Shown: positions 1-7,888, counted from the first letter of the stretch. The stretch: DNA of 10,376 bases from an uncultured Clostridia bacterium (GCA_946626015.1 CAMOTT010000058.1:1-10376), one strand, 5' to 3'. Notes: a model not told the origin generated them from the letters alone. Made by a program: numbers and translations.

Positions 1-29
1 CCTATCAGTACAAAACTGACGCAGCCTAA
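1..29 (+). CDS. C-terminal end of an upstream gene, probably a second GH16 glycosidase
   Basis: Reading from base 3 gives YQYKTDAA and a TAA stop at 27-29. The complete GH16 protein that follows ends VRVYQYTD plus a few residues, so the same YQY-basic/polar ending right before a GH16 gene suggests a tandem paralogue whose body lies outside the window. Only eight residues are visible, so family assignment is inference. The stop is 17 bases before the next start, so the two genes are probably in one operon. Confidence 0.5.
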
Positions 30-46
30 CAGAAGGGTTTGACGCT

Positions 47-1042
47 ATGAAAAAGTTTATTGCTTCGTTTATTGCACTGCTTCTTTGCTTCAGCGTGCTT
101 TGCTCAACTTCCGCCGCGGCTGTTCAGAATGCCCCTGCAAAGGAAGGCGGGTTAAATCTGGAATTGTCGGAAGAGGGGCAGACTGCCTTTGATAAATTGG
201 TAAACAAGCTTATCGACGTGATCCATCGCATTATAGTGGTGTTCCGTTATTCATGGAGCTCCAGCAGGAAGAAGACGGTGGATATGTCAAAATTCACCCT
301 GACCTTTGCAGACGAATTTGACGGAAACAAAATTGACAGAAATATCTGGAACACCTGCGAGGGTGAAAGAAAGGGCGGCTACTGGCACAGTTCACAGACC
401 TCTGTCAGGGACGGCAACCTTGTAATACGCACCGAGTATAATCAGGACGGAGCCTACGGCCCCGGTTATTATACCGGAAACGTCCGCACCAAGTACAGCT
501 TTATGCAGAAATACGGTTACTTTGAGTGCCGCTGCATATTGCCGGCGGCTGAGGGTCTTTGGTCGGCTTTCTGGCTGTTCTCCCCCACGATAAAAGACTA
601 CGTTCCCGGCAAACAGGGCACGGAGATCGACATTTTCGAGTCCCCCATGTGGTACCGCGGCAACAGAGGGCTTGAGAACGGACTGGTCACATCAAACCTT
701 CACTATGGCGGCTACGGTCTGGGTCACAGGTACAAAAACGTTACCGTGGCAAAGGCAAACAATCCTTACAGCGAATACAACACCTACGGCATGGAATGGA
801 ACGAGGACGGCTACACCTTCTATGTCAACGGTAAAAAGACCGGGTTCAGCAGATTTGGCGGAGTGTCTGAGGTGCCGGAGTACGTCAAGCTCACCGTTGA
901 GGTTGACGGAGTGGACGGAAAACCCTATCCCGGCTGGTCGGGTCTGATAACCGCCAACGATCCCGGAGCAATACCCGCAGAATTTTTGGTGGATTATGTC
1001 AGAGTTTATCAGTACACTGACATTCTCAATAAAGAAGGATAA
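47..1042 (+). CDS. Secreted glycoside hydrolase family 16 (beta-glucanase type)
   Basis: A 331-residue exported GH16 enzyme, expected to cleave beta-1,3 or mixed beta-1,3/1,4-glucan outside the cell with retention of configuration. Residues 1-25 form a signal peptide (MKK, hydrophobic core, STSAAA cleavage region). Residues 40-70 are a cationic, amphipathic helical stretch that is not part of the catalytic fold. The GH16 domain spans about 82-323: FADEFDG near 87, WSAFWL at 172-177, and the catalytic signature EIDIFE at 193-198, where E193 is the expected nucleophile, D195 the assisting residue and E198 the acid/base. It ends with the usual VDYVRVYQY strand. No carbohydrate-binding or anchoring domain is present. 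The ATG at 47 is preceded by AGAAGG at 31-36. It lies 17 bp after a probable GH16 paralogue and 26 bp before an exported hydrolase, so an operon is likely. The family is certain; the exact substrate (laminarin, lichenan or other) cannot be told from sequence. Confidence 0.94.
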   Translation: MKKFIASFIALLLCFSVLCSTSAAAVQNAPAKEGGLNLELSEEGQTAFDKLVNKLIDVIHRIIVVFRYSWSSSRKKTVDMSKFTLTFADEFDGNKIDRNIWNTCEGERKGGYWHSSQTSVRDGNLVIRTEYNQDGAYGPGYYTGNVRTKYSFMQKYGYFECRCILPAAEGLWSAFWLFSPTIKDYVPGKQGTEIDIFESPMWYRGNRGLENGLVTSNLHYGGYGLGHRYKNVTVAKANNPYSEYNTYGMEWNEDGYTFYVNGKKTGFSRFGGVSEVPEYVKLTVEVDGVDGKPYPGWSGLITANDPGAIPAEFLVDYVRVYQYTDILNKEG

Positions 1043-1068
1043 ATTTTATAAAAAAACAGGTGAGATTT

Positions 1069-2991
1069 ATGAAAGCTTTCAAAAAAATACTGTGCTTGCT
1101 GCTCGCTGTGGTCATTTCGTTGCCCATTGCTTGTGTTGCTTTGGCTGAAAATGTGGAGGAAAATATTCCCGTGGTGTTCGTGGCAGGCTATACCAGCTCG
1201 CGTATGTGGGTAAACAGGGGCACCCCCGATGAAAAGCGCGTGTGGAAACAGGATGTTGCCGATAAGGTCAAGGAGGCAGTAAAGAAAGAACTGCCCGGCA
1301 TCATCGCGGATGTGGGTGCTGCTACAGTTGGTATGTATGACCAGTTGTTCGACACTTTGGAGCCGTATGTAAATGAGGTTATCGAAGAGCTCAGAATGAA
1401 CGATGACGGAACGTCAAAGTACGATGTGGAGCTTTACCCCCACTCAGTTGAGGACACAAGACTGGACAGCCTTAACGAGATGGCTTATCATCCCGATTGG
1501 GATTCCCTCATAAATCTCGGCGCTGTGGCAGGGGAAAAAAACGTATACTGCTGCACACTTGACTGGCGTTACGGCCAGGTGGACAACGCCAAGGTGCTCA
1601 ACGATTACATAAACGATCTGCTTGCGAAGACAGGAGCGGACAAGATAAACCTTATGGGCGTCAGCTACGGCGGACAGGTGGTTTCAAGCTACCTCACCAT
1701 ATACGGCGGCTCAAAAGTGAACAACGTAGTTCTTCATTCCCCGGCGCTCAACGGTAGTTCCATCGTTCCCCAGCTCCTCAGCGGCGAAAAGTTCTCGGTT
1801 GCCTGGTCCGATTTCCTCAGGCTGTATCAGGCGTATACAAGCAACGAGTCAGAGTATGCCGCTATCACGGATATCATAAACCCGGCGTTCCTTGATTCAT
1901 TTTTGCAGGCGTTCCTGAACAGGTTTTTTATGGATCTGTTTATAAACTACGGCAGCGTGTGGGATCTTGTTCCCCTTGAAGACTATGCTGCTCTCAGGGA
2001 TAAGCTGTTAAAAGACGGCAAGCATGACGCAATTATCGAGAAGAGCGACCGATATCATTTTGAGATCGCGGCAAAGATCAAAGAAACGTTTGCCGCACTC
2101 AAATCAGAAGGCGTTGACATTTCCATAGTCGCCGGCTACGGTTCCGACCTTGTTGTGGGCAACCGCACGAGCTCGGACGGAGTTATAGACCTTGCCTCCA
2201 CCACAGGGGCGACAGTGGCAAAGCTGGGCACAACTCTTGGCGCTGATTATAAGGGCGCCGACTGCGGAGTTGACAGGCATTATCATCTCTCCGCCGATGG
2301 CACCGTCGACGCGGCGGCAGGCTATCTGCCGGAGAACACGTGGTACGTCAAGGATATGTATCACGGCTTGGGATTTAAAGAAAAGAAGATAACGAGCCTG
2401 CTGACAACTCTGCTCTTAACCGACAATATCCCGGACGTTCACGTCTCAACGGAATATCCCCAGTTTTTAACGTCACGGAATAACTGTAACGGAGTTTTCT
2501 TCGCTTTCAGCAACTGCGCGGAGGGGTATCTGACAAAGTATTCCACGGAGCTGACAGTTACAAACCTTTCAAAAAAATACAGCATGACAGTGGACGGTAT
2601 CATATGCACAGGCGCTGATCTTACCTTCGGCTATTCCTCGGATAAGGTACTGGCTCCCGGCGAGAGCATGACGGTGAGCGTGCGCGGAACTCTGCCCTCA
2701 AAGGATCTGACAGGGGTAAAGGTTACCGTAAATTATGTTCAGGAAAAAGAAAAATATCCCCTTCCCAACGGCAGGACACAGAGCTTTTTGTATACAGACG
2801 ATCAGCTTCTGGACGACGTGCTGACAATAGATAAAGACTCCGGAGCGGAAACTATAAGCTCGGGCGCGGCAAAGCGTGAGGGCGAGTTTTCCTTCAAGAC
2901 TTTCTTTATGAGGATAGGGTATTATCTTTATAAATTCACCGCGAGGGTCTTGAGATTTATAGGCATAAAGGTAAAACAACCGGCGATTTGA
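1069..2991 (+). CDS. Secreted LCAT-like alpha/beta hydrolase (putative lipase/acyltransferase)
   Basis: A 640-residue exported alpha/beta hydrolase. The signal peptide covers 1-26 (KKILCLLLAVV core, ALA before ENVEE). The first strand gives VVFVAGYTSS at 35-44, then an inserted helical region, then the nucleophile elbow GVSYGG at 197-202 (S199). The likely catalytic acid is D410 in SADGTVD and the likely base is H432 in KDMYHG; the DGTV element and following His resemble the lecithin:cholesterol acyltransferase family, which includes bacterial lipases and phospholipases. Residues about 490-556 look like a beta-sandwich (alternating short strands, LAPGESMTVSV). The C-terminus, 606-637, is a cationic amphipathic helix rich in F, I, Y, K and R, which might bind membrane or cell wall. 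Start choice: AGGTGAG at 1058-1064 pairs well with 16S rRNA and sits 5 nt before the ATG at 1069; an in-frame GTG at 1060 overlaps that site and is unlikely. It follows the GH16 gene by 26 bp and ends at a strong terminator. Substrate is unknown. Confidence 0.8.
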   Translation: MKAFKKILCLLLAVVISLPIACVALAENVEENIPVVFVAGYTSSRMWVNRGTPDEKRVWKQDVADKVKEAVKKELPGIIADVGAATVGMYDQLFDTLEPYVNEVIEELRMNDDGTSKYDVELYPHSVEDTRLDSLNEMAYHPDWDSLINLGAVAGEKNVYCCTLDWRYGQVDNAKVLNDYINDLLAKTGADKINLMGVSYGGQVVSSYLTIYGGSKVNNVVLHSPALNGSSIVPQLLSGEKFSVAWSDFLRLYQAYTSNESEYAAITDIINPAFLDSFLQAFLNRFFMDLFINYGSVWDLVPLEDYAALRDKLLKDGKHDAIIEKSDRYHFEIAAKIKETFAALKSEGVDISIVAGYGSDLVVGNRTSSDGVIDLASTTGATVAKLGTTLGADYKGADCGVDRHYHLSADGTVDAAAGYLPENTWYVKDMYHGLGFKEKKITSLLTTLLLTDNIPDVHVSTEYPQFLTSRNNCNGVFFAFSNCAEGYLTKYSTELTVTNLSKKYSMTVDGIICTGADLTFGYSSDKVLAPGESMTVSVRGTLPSKDLTGVKVTVNYVQEKEKYPLPNGRTQSFLYTDDQLLDDVLTIDKDSGAETISSGAAKREGEFSFKTFFMRIGYYLYKFTARVLRFIGIKVKQPAI

Positions 2992-3004
2992 CTGCGTAAT
3001 TTAT

Positions 3005-3082
3005 AAAAGCGGCGGAATTTTCCGGGCGTGCGGATCAGGGAGAAATCTCTGATTTGCGCGCCCTTTGTTTTGCCGCCTTTTT
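3005..3082 (+). terminator. Compound intrinsic terminator after the GH16/hydrolase operon
   Basis: An inner hairpin pairs GGGCGTGC (3024-3031) with GCGCGCCC (3056-3063), then ATCAGGGA (3034-3041) with TCTCTGAT (3046-3053) around a GAAA tetraloop. An outer arm pairs GGCGG (3011-3015) with CCGCC (3073-3077), followed by five T. It begins 13 nt after the hydrolase stop codon. Confidence 0.82.
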
Positions 3083-3166
3083 GCTGAAAATTTCAATATT
3101 TTGTGTATGCTAAACAACATTAGCCGCACATATATACACAAATATAAATATCAGTAATAAAAACAC

Positions 3167-3195
3167 TTGACATGTATTAAAAATAGATATACAAT
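3167..3195 (+). promoter_or_regulatory. Sigma-A promoter of rny
   Basis: The -35 TTGACA (3167-3172) is consensus and the -10 TACAAT (3190-3195) differs at one base, with an exact 17-bp spacer. Expected transcription start is near 3202, giving a leader of about 100 nt. The preceding terminator at 3005-3082 isolates rny from the upstream operon. Bases 3083-3166 hold only AT-rich sequence. Confidence 0.88.
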
Positions 3196-3202
3196 ATATA
3201 GG

Positions 3203-3260
3203 ATAGTGCAGAGTCCAAGCTCTTTGCTATTATTCATTTGTAATCAGGAATCGTATTCCT
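3203..3260 (+). promoter_or_regulatory. Structured 5' leader of rny
   Basis: Two inverted repeats lie in the predicted leader. The first (3203-3213 with 3220-3230, one mismatch and two G-U pairs, loop TCCAAG) would sit at the very 5' end of the mRNA. The second pairs AGGAAT (3246-3251) with ATTCCT (3255-3260) around CGT. Neither has a downstream T-run, so they are not terminators. A 5'-terminal stem may stabilise the mRNA or serve in feedback by RNase Y; this is inference. Confidence 0.45.
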
Positions 3261-3286
3261 ATATCTTACTTTGAAAATTTAATAAC

Positions 3287-3292
3287 AGGAGG
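3287..3292 (+). promoter_or_regulatory. Ribosome binding site fixing the TTG start of rny
   Basis: A perfect AGGAGG lies 11 nt before the TTG at 3304. No ATG or GTG is available in frame at better spacing, and the TTG gives a protein starting exactly at the usual RNase Y membrane anchor. The long spacing and the TTG both suggest moderate translation. Confidence 0.8.
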
Positions 3293-3303
3293 TAAAGTTA
3301 TCT

Positions 3304-4854
3304 TTGGATTGGTTAAAGATATTGATAGCTGTTGTGGTCAGTATTGCCGCAACCAGCTTAGTCTTTATTTTGATTCAGAAATACCGCGAAAAATCAGCGG
3401 AGACCAAGATAGGTTCCGCCAATAAAGAAGCGGCTCGTATACTTGACGAGGCAATGAATCAGGCAGAGACCAAGAAGAAGGCGGCCATCTTGGAAGCTAA
3501 GGATGAGATCCACAAACAGCGTACCGAGATGGAGCGTGAACTGCGTGAAAGACGCACAGAGATCCAGCGCCAGGAAAGACGCTTGATCCAAAAAGAAGAA
3601 GCCCTGGACAAAAAGTCAGATAACCTTGAGAAGAAAGAAGATGTCCTTAACGAGAAAATCAAAAATGCCGATGATCGTTTGGCCGAGGTCGAACAGATCA
3701 AAAGGAGCCAGTTTGAGATGCTCGAAAGGATCTCAGGTTACACCAAGGATCAGGCAAGAGATTACCTGCTCAAGAGCCTTGAAAGCGAGCTGACTCACGA
3801 GAAGGCTCTCAAGATCCTTGAAAACGAGCAAAAGACCCGCGAAGAGTCTGACAACATGGCAAGGGAGATCATCGCCACCGCTATCCAGCGCTGCGCGGCC
3901 GATCATTCCGCAGAGGCCACAGTGTCAGTTGTGGATCTGCCCAACGATGAGATGAAGGGCAGGATAATCGGCAGAGAGGGCAGGAACATCCGTACCCTTG
4001 AGCAGATCACAGGCGTTGATCTCATTATCGACGACACTCCGGAAACGATCACGGTTTCAAGTTTTGATCCCGTTCGCCGCGAGGTTGCAAGGCTTACGCT
4101 GGAGAAGCTTATCGTTGACGGCCGCATACATCCGGCCCGTATTGAGGAGATGTATGAAAAGTCAAAGAAAGAGGTGGAGGCAACCATCAAACAAACCGGC
4201 GAGCACGCGCTTATAGAGGTCGGTTTGAACGGCATCCATCCCGAGATCGTCAAGCTGCTTGGCAGGCTGAAATACCGCACGAGCTACGGCCAGAACGTTC
4301 TCAACCATTCGCTTGAGGTTGCATATTTGGCAGGCCTTATGGCATCAGAACTTGGAACTGATGTCAAGCTGGCAAAGAGAGCGGGCCTGCTGCATGATAT
4401 CGGCAAAGCGCTGGATCATGAGTTTGACGGTTCCCACATTGCGCTGGGTTATGAATTCGCAAAGAAATACAAGGAGAACGAGCAGGTTCTCCACGCTATT
4501 CAGGCGCACCACGGCGACGTTGAGGCCAAAACCATCACGGCCTGCCTGGTTCAGGCTGCGGATGCTATTTCAGCCGCACGCCCCGGAGCGAGGCGCGAGA
4601 ATATCCAGAACTACATAAAGCGTCTTGAAAAACTTGAAGAGATCGCCACATCCTTTGAAGGCGTTGACCGTTCTTTCGCTATCCAGGCCGGACGCGAGGT
4701 TCGTATAATGGTCAAGCCCGAGCTTGTGTCTGACGATAAGATGGTGCTTATGGCGCGGGATATTGCCAAGAAGATCGAAGAAGAGCTTGAGTATCCGGGT
4801 CAGATCAAGGTCAATATGATCCGTGAAAGCAGAGCGATGGATTACGCAAAATAA
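3304..4854 (+). CDS. rny: Ribonuclease Y
   Basis: A membrane-anchored endoribonuclease that starts mRNA decay in Firmicutes and is the organising factor of the RNA degradosome-like network. The 516 residues match the family's usual length (about 520). Residues 3-24 are a single transmembrane helix, 30-190 a highly charged coiled coil (long runs of E, K, R), and 205-275 a KH RNA-binding domain with the GxxG loop GREG at 223-226. The HD phosphohydrolase domain runs about 330-430: H335 in NHSLEVA, the metal-binding pair H364-D365 in LLHDIGK, HH at 402-403 and D420 in QAADAIS. The C-terminal 440-516 is the conserved family tail ending in RESRAMDYAK. All key residues are present. Translation starts at TTG, which is uncommon. 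It is a single-gene transcript: its own promoter at 3167, a terminator beginning 15 nt after its stop, and a convergent neighbour. Confidence 0.98.
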   Translation: MDWLKILIAVVVSIAATSLVFILIQKYREKSAETKIGSANKEAARILDEAMNQAETKKKAAILEAKDEIHKQRTEMERELRERRTEIQRQERRLIQKEEALDKKSDNLEKKEDVLNEKIKNADDRLAEVEQIKRSQFEMLERISGYTKDQARDYLLKSLESELTHEKALKILENEQKTREESDNMAREIIATAIQRCAADHSAEATVSVVDLPNDEMKGRIIGREGRNIRTLEQITGVDLIIDDTPETITVSSFDPVRREVARLTLEKLIVDGRIHPARIEEMYEKSKKEVEATIKQTGEHALIEVGLNGIHPEIVKLLGRLKYRTSYGQNVLNHSLEVAYLAGLMASELGTDVKLAKRAGLLHDIGKALDHEFDGSHIALGYEFAKKYKENEQVLHAIQAHHGDVEAKTITACLVQAADAISAARPGARRENIQNYIKRLEKLEEIATSFEGVDRSFAIQAGREVRIMVKPELVSDDKMVLMARDIAKKIEEELEYPGQIKVNMIRESRAMDYAK

Positions 4855-4869
4855 AACAGCATAAAATAA

Positions 4870-4923
4870 TTGCAAAAAACGGACTGCAAACTCACTTTCG
4901 TGGGAATGCGGTCCTTTTTGCAA
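4870..4923. terminator. Symmetrical terminator between convergent transcripts
   Basis: TTGCAAAAA (4870-4878) pairs with TTTTTGCAA (4915-4923); inside, GGAC (4881-4884) pairs with GTCC (4911-4914) and CTCAC (4891-4895) with GTGGG (4900-4904). It has a T-run on the plus strand (4915-4919) and a T-run on the minus strand (complement of 4874-4879), so it can end both rny and the minus-strand permease transcript. The permease stop is about 120 bp away and no nearer hairpin is seen. Confidence 0.8.
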
Positions 4924-4937
4924 TGTAAAATATATTC

Positions 4938-5041
4938 TTATTTGTTCTTGAGGTATTCCGAAGCAGCGACAACAAATTCTTATGCGTTTTTATACTGTGC
5001 GCCTGCGACCTCAGGTGTGATGAACTGCAACAAACTCAAAA
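4938..5041 (-). pseudogene. Possible gene-end remnant next to the permease
   Basis: Between the permease stop and the shared terminator, the minus strand reads as protein-like sequence interrupted by one TAA (4980-4982): a stretch including LLQFITPEVAGAQYKNA, the stop, then EFVVAASEYLKNK and a TAA at 4938-4940. The residue mix (amphipathic ends, lysine-rich finish) looks like the C-terminus of a real protein with one nonsense change. No start or ribosome site is present, and the family is not recognised. It could be chance; confidence is low. Confidence 0.22.
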
Positions 5042-5881
5042 CTATCGCGCCGTAAGCCTTTTTTTACCCGAGCCTCTGACTTTGCCCGCAAGGGCAAATA
5101 CGGCAAAGACGATTATGTTCACGCAAACTATGCTTGCGCCTGCCGGGGTGGAAAGGGTGTAGGAGAATATCATACCCGCAATGAAGCACACAACGGACAC
5201 CGCAGCCGAGGAGATGACCACGCTGCGGAAGCTTTTAAAGACCCTCATTGACGAAAGGGGCGGAAAGATCACCAGACTTGAAATAAGGAGCGCGCCCATG
5301 AGCCTCATGCCGAGGACTATCGTCACCGCTGTGAGCAGGGCTATGAGCATATTGTAAAACCCGGCGTTTATGCCTGTAGCCCGGGCAAAATTTTCGTCAA
5401 AGGTCACAGCGAAAATGTTGTTGTAAAGGATGATATAGAACAGGACAACTATGGCCGAAAGAATAACGCTGACATAGACGTCGCTTTTGCCCACGGCAAG
5501 GATGCTGCCGAACATATAGCTCGAAAGGTCTATGTTTGTGCCCATCAGGGATACCGTTACAACGCCCACAGCGAGGGCTCCGGTGGAGATGAGAGCAATG
5601 GCGGCGTCTCCTTTTATTCTGCTGTCTCCGCTGATACGCAGCAGCAGAAACGCTGAGGCAAGCACAACAGGCACAGCCACCGTCAGCGGCGCCCAGTTGA
5701 GCGCAGTGGCAATGGCCATTGCTCCAAAGCCCACATGGGACAGGCCGTCGCCTATCATGGAGTACCTCTTGAGTACCAGACTGACACCAAGCAGAGAGGC
5801 GCACAGGGATATAAGAGAGCCCACCACTATTGCATTTATAAGAAAACTGTATGACATCATGTCGCCTAAAACACTAAGCAT
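5042..5881 (-). CDS. ABC-3 family metal-ion transporter permease (ZnuB/MntB type)
   Basis: A 279-residue integral membrane permease for zinc- or manganese-type ABC uptake systems. About eight hydrophobic helices cover residues 11-265. Family hallmarks include KRYSMIGDGLSHVGFG at 38-53, YMFGSILAV at 122-130, the coupling-helix region FARATGIN at 165-172 (site for the ATPase) and LMGALLISSLVIFPP at 194-208. Length is usual. The ATG at 5881 is preceded by a GGGGTG-like site; ATGs at codons 8-9 are alternatives with weaker sites. A full permease normally works with an ATPase and a solute-binding lipoprotein; neither gene is adjacent, since rny converges from one side and the DUF4838 gene lies on the other. 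It has its own promoter at 5917-5945. The ion cannot be told from sequence, so I give no symbol. Confidence 0.93.
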   Translation of the reverse strand: MLSVLGDMMSYSFLINAIVVGSLISLCASLLGVSLVLKRYSMIGDGLSHVGFGAMAIATALNWAPLTVAVPVVLASAFLLLRISGDSRIKGDAAIALISTGALAVGVVTVSLMGTNIDLSSYMFGSILAVGKSDVYVSVILSAIVVLFYIILYNNIFAVTFDENFARATGINAGFYNMLIALLTAVTIVLGMRLMGALLISSLVIFPPLSSMRVFKSFRSVVISSAAVSVVCFIAGMIFSYTLSTPAGASIVCVNIIVFAVFALAGKVRGSGKKRLTAR

Positions 5882-5916
5882 TACGCACCCCGAAAGTGAA
5901 GTTTTTGTATTGACAA

Positions 5917-5945
5917 ATTATAACACTATGTTTCGATAAAATCAA
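5917..5945 (-). promoter_or_regulatory. Sigma-A promoter of the metal permease gene
   Basis: On the minus strand, -35 TTGATT (complement of 5940-5945), a 17-bp spacer and a perfect -10 TATAAT (complement of 5917-5922). The start of transcription would be near 5910, giving a leader of about 28 nt. It lies in the 75-bp gap after the DUF4838 gene, so the permease need not depend on upstream transcription. I see no convincing Zur, Fur or MntR palindrome. Confidence 0.82.
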
Positions 5946-5956
5946 TACCGCCCGGT

Positions 5957-7852
5957 TTACTTTGAGGAGAAGCGGTCGCGGATAAGCTCGCCGCAGAACC
6001 TGCTGCTGCGTTCAAAGAGCCTCCAGTAGCGCGAGACCACAAAATGCAGTTTGCCGAAGGCGGTCAGGTTTTCCGCCTTGTCGTACCAGAAACGGGCAGG
6101 CACATACATATACAACGGGTGCAGCTCCTCGATCGTTCCCTCATGCATCCTTGTTACGCCAAACTTTTCAAAGTCCGCTTTCAGTTGTTTTCTGTTGTTT
6201 ACGGCAGTAAAAATGTTGCCGAATTCCCTTTTGTTGACAAAGGCTTTCCAAAAGCGCCAGCTAAGCTCGGAGCGCATTATATGGTCAAGCTCCTCGCCCT
6301 TTGCCGCCGTCTTTGCGGCTTTCCAGTATTTGTCCGCCTGTTTTATTTCGCCGGGCATGAATACGAAGGTCTCCAAAAGATCCTCGGTGAGTCCCACGTG
6401 GGCGTGGGCAGCCGCTTTTGAGGTCAGGTCAATGTATTTCCTCAACTCCTGCCAGCCATCGCCGTAGTACGCCTTGAGAAAGCCGTTCATCTCTCCGCTG
6501 TAATCGCAGTATGGGTCTTGCAGGAGCTTTGAGATAAGGTAGGCGCGCAGTTCGCCGAACTCGGAGTCACATTCCTCGATGTAATAGTTGCCCTCCTCAT
6601 AGACACCCTTAGCGTTGTGCTCATAGAAGATCTGCATATTCCGCTGCAGCACGCCAAAGTCGGGGAAAGGCCCTGCCGTGTGGGCGTAATTTGTGGTGTA
6701 GTCCCAGATATACAGACGGTCAGACAGCGAGGACCAATCCTTAAGATCCTTCATAAACGCAATGTTTTTCGGGCACTCCGGGTCGTCCAAGGTGTGGGAG
6801 AAGCAACACTCTATGGAGCACAGCCGCACTATCACGTTGGGCTCCGGCCTGACCTTGCCCGGCGCGGTTCGGGTGTATTGGTAGGCAAAGGTGTCTATTG
6901 CCACGTTGTCATACCCTGCGGCGGCCACCGCCCCGGCGATACGGTTGACAAAGGTTATCATCGTGCCTGCGTGGGAGCCGTTTTCCTCATCGAGAGCCTT
7001 GCAGGCAGGACATTCACAAAAGTGCTGATTATCGCTTTGGGTGAGAGAAATTATCTGTACAGCGGCGGCCGGGTCGTGGCGCAGCGCCAGCAGGGCAAAA
7101 ACCTCGTCCTCCACGATCTTATATACTTCCTCATTGGTCAGGCAGAGCTGATCCCCTGTGCGCTCACCGTTGTGCAGGGCGAAATATTCAGGGTGGGTGT
7201 CAAAATATTTTGCCGCGGCGCAGAACTGGGTGGCGAGGGAATGGGCAAAGGTTGAAAGGTAGTTCACCGTGCCGCCGAGTTCTTCGGGAACTTGGCGATA
7301 AATGCCGCCGTTGAGCCCGTTCATCAGGGAATACTCCGTGTCACATGGGGAGTGCCAGTCGGTTTCGGTGTACTCAAAAAACGGTGTGTATTCAATGTTG
7401 AAGGTCTGTGGCAGAATAACGGCAGTCTGCTCCGTTGCCATGCCGCTTTCCGCTGTGTAGACCTTGCATCCGCCGAATTGTTCAAGGAAAGCATAAACCG
7501 CCGCAATGTTTCCTCTGGTTCCGGCTCCGGCTAAAGCCAAGCCGTTTTCGGCGGGGCGCAGCACATAACTGCCGTCGGCTTTGCCGCTAAGCTCCAAGCC
7601 GGATGCGGAGCCGATGTACAGCCCGAAACGTTCGCCGGTCTCCCCGGGGCTTACCACCGGCAGTTTGAGCCCGAACATCTGCTCCAGCCGCTCCTGCAAA
7701 CGGTTCGCAGCGGCGCGCTCATATATGTTGGCATTTTCCGCCGCCACGATAACAGCGTCCCGGGGCAGGGGAGCGTCCTGAGCCGCGGTGGACAGACCGA
7801 AACAAAAGAATGAAAAAATCAGAAATACAGCGGCGAAGATCAGCTTTTTCAT
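5957..7852 (-). CDS. Secreted DUF4838 family protein (putative glycan-active)
   Basis: A 631-residue exported protein. Residues 1-24 are a signal peptide (MKKLIFAAVFLIFSF core, STAAQ). Residues about 30-150 resemble the small alpha/beta domain found at the N-terminus of alpha-glucuronidases and hexosaminidases (GLYIGSASG, then LALAGAGTRGNIAAVYAFLE, leading into FGGCKVYT). The DUF4838 core follows: SLTQSDNQHFCECPACKALD at 269-288 with the C-x-C-x2-C group (C279, C281, C284), FAYQYTRTAPGKVRPEPNVI at 322-341, CSIECCFSH at 345-353, LYIWDYTTNYAHTAGPFPDF at 380-399 and GVYEEGNYYIEE at 416-427. The conserved D/E and aromatic residues in a barrel-like arrangement suggest a glycosidase, but I do not assign a reaction. 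The start is supported by GGAGAG (complement of 7858-7863) 5 nt before the ATG. It has no anchor or lipobox. Its own promoter and the permease promoter behind it make it a probable single-gene unit. Confidence 0.9.
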   Translation of the reverse strand: MKKLIFAAVFLIFSFFCFGLSTAAQDAPLPRDAVIVAAENANIYERAAANRLQERLEQMFGLKLPVVSPGETGERFGLYIGSASGLELSGKADGSYVLRPAENGLALAGAGTRGNIAAVYAFLEQFGGCKVYTAESGMATEQTAVILPQTFNIEYTPFFEYTETDWHSPCDTEYSLMNGLNGGIYRQVPEELGGTVNYLSTFAHSLATQFCAAAKYFDTHPEYFALHNGERTGDQLCLTNEEVYKIVEDEVFALLALRHDPAAAVQIISLTQSDNQHFCECPACKALDEENGSHAGTMITFVNRIAGAVAAAGYDNVAIDTFAYQYTRTAPGKVRPEPNVIVRLCSIECCFSHTLDDPECPKNIAFMKDLKDWSSLSDRLYIWDYTTNYAHTAGPFPDFGVLQRNMQIFYEHNAKGVYEEGNYYIEECDSEFGELRAYLISKLLQDPYCDYSGEMNGFLKAYYGDGWQELRKYIDLTSKAAAHAHVGLTEDLLETFVFMPGEIKQADKYWKAAKTAAKGEELDHIMRSELSWRFWKAFVNKREFGNIFTAVNNRKQLKADFEKFGVTRMHEGTIEELHPLYMYVPARFWYDKAENLTAFGKLHFVVSRYWRLFERSSRFCGELIRDRFSSK

Positions 7853-7888
7853 ATTATCTCTCCAATATCATATATAAAAGGTAAATAT

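Noticed and set aside
1060..1068. GTG start for the LCAT-like hydrolase
   Set aside because: The GTG is inside the AGGTGAG ribosome site; the ATG at 1069 has ideal spacing and starts a normal signal peptide.
4870..5055. Plus-strand 61-residue ORF after rny
   Set aside because: Starts inside the terminator stem, has no ribosome site and overlaps the permease end.
6617..7255. Plus-strand 212-residue ORF
   Set aside because: Lies entirely antisense to the well-supported DUF4838 gene; a codon-bias shadow.
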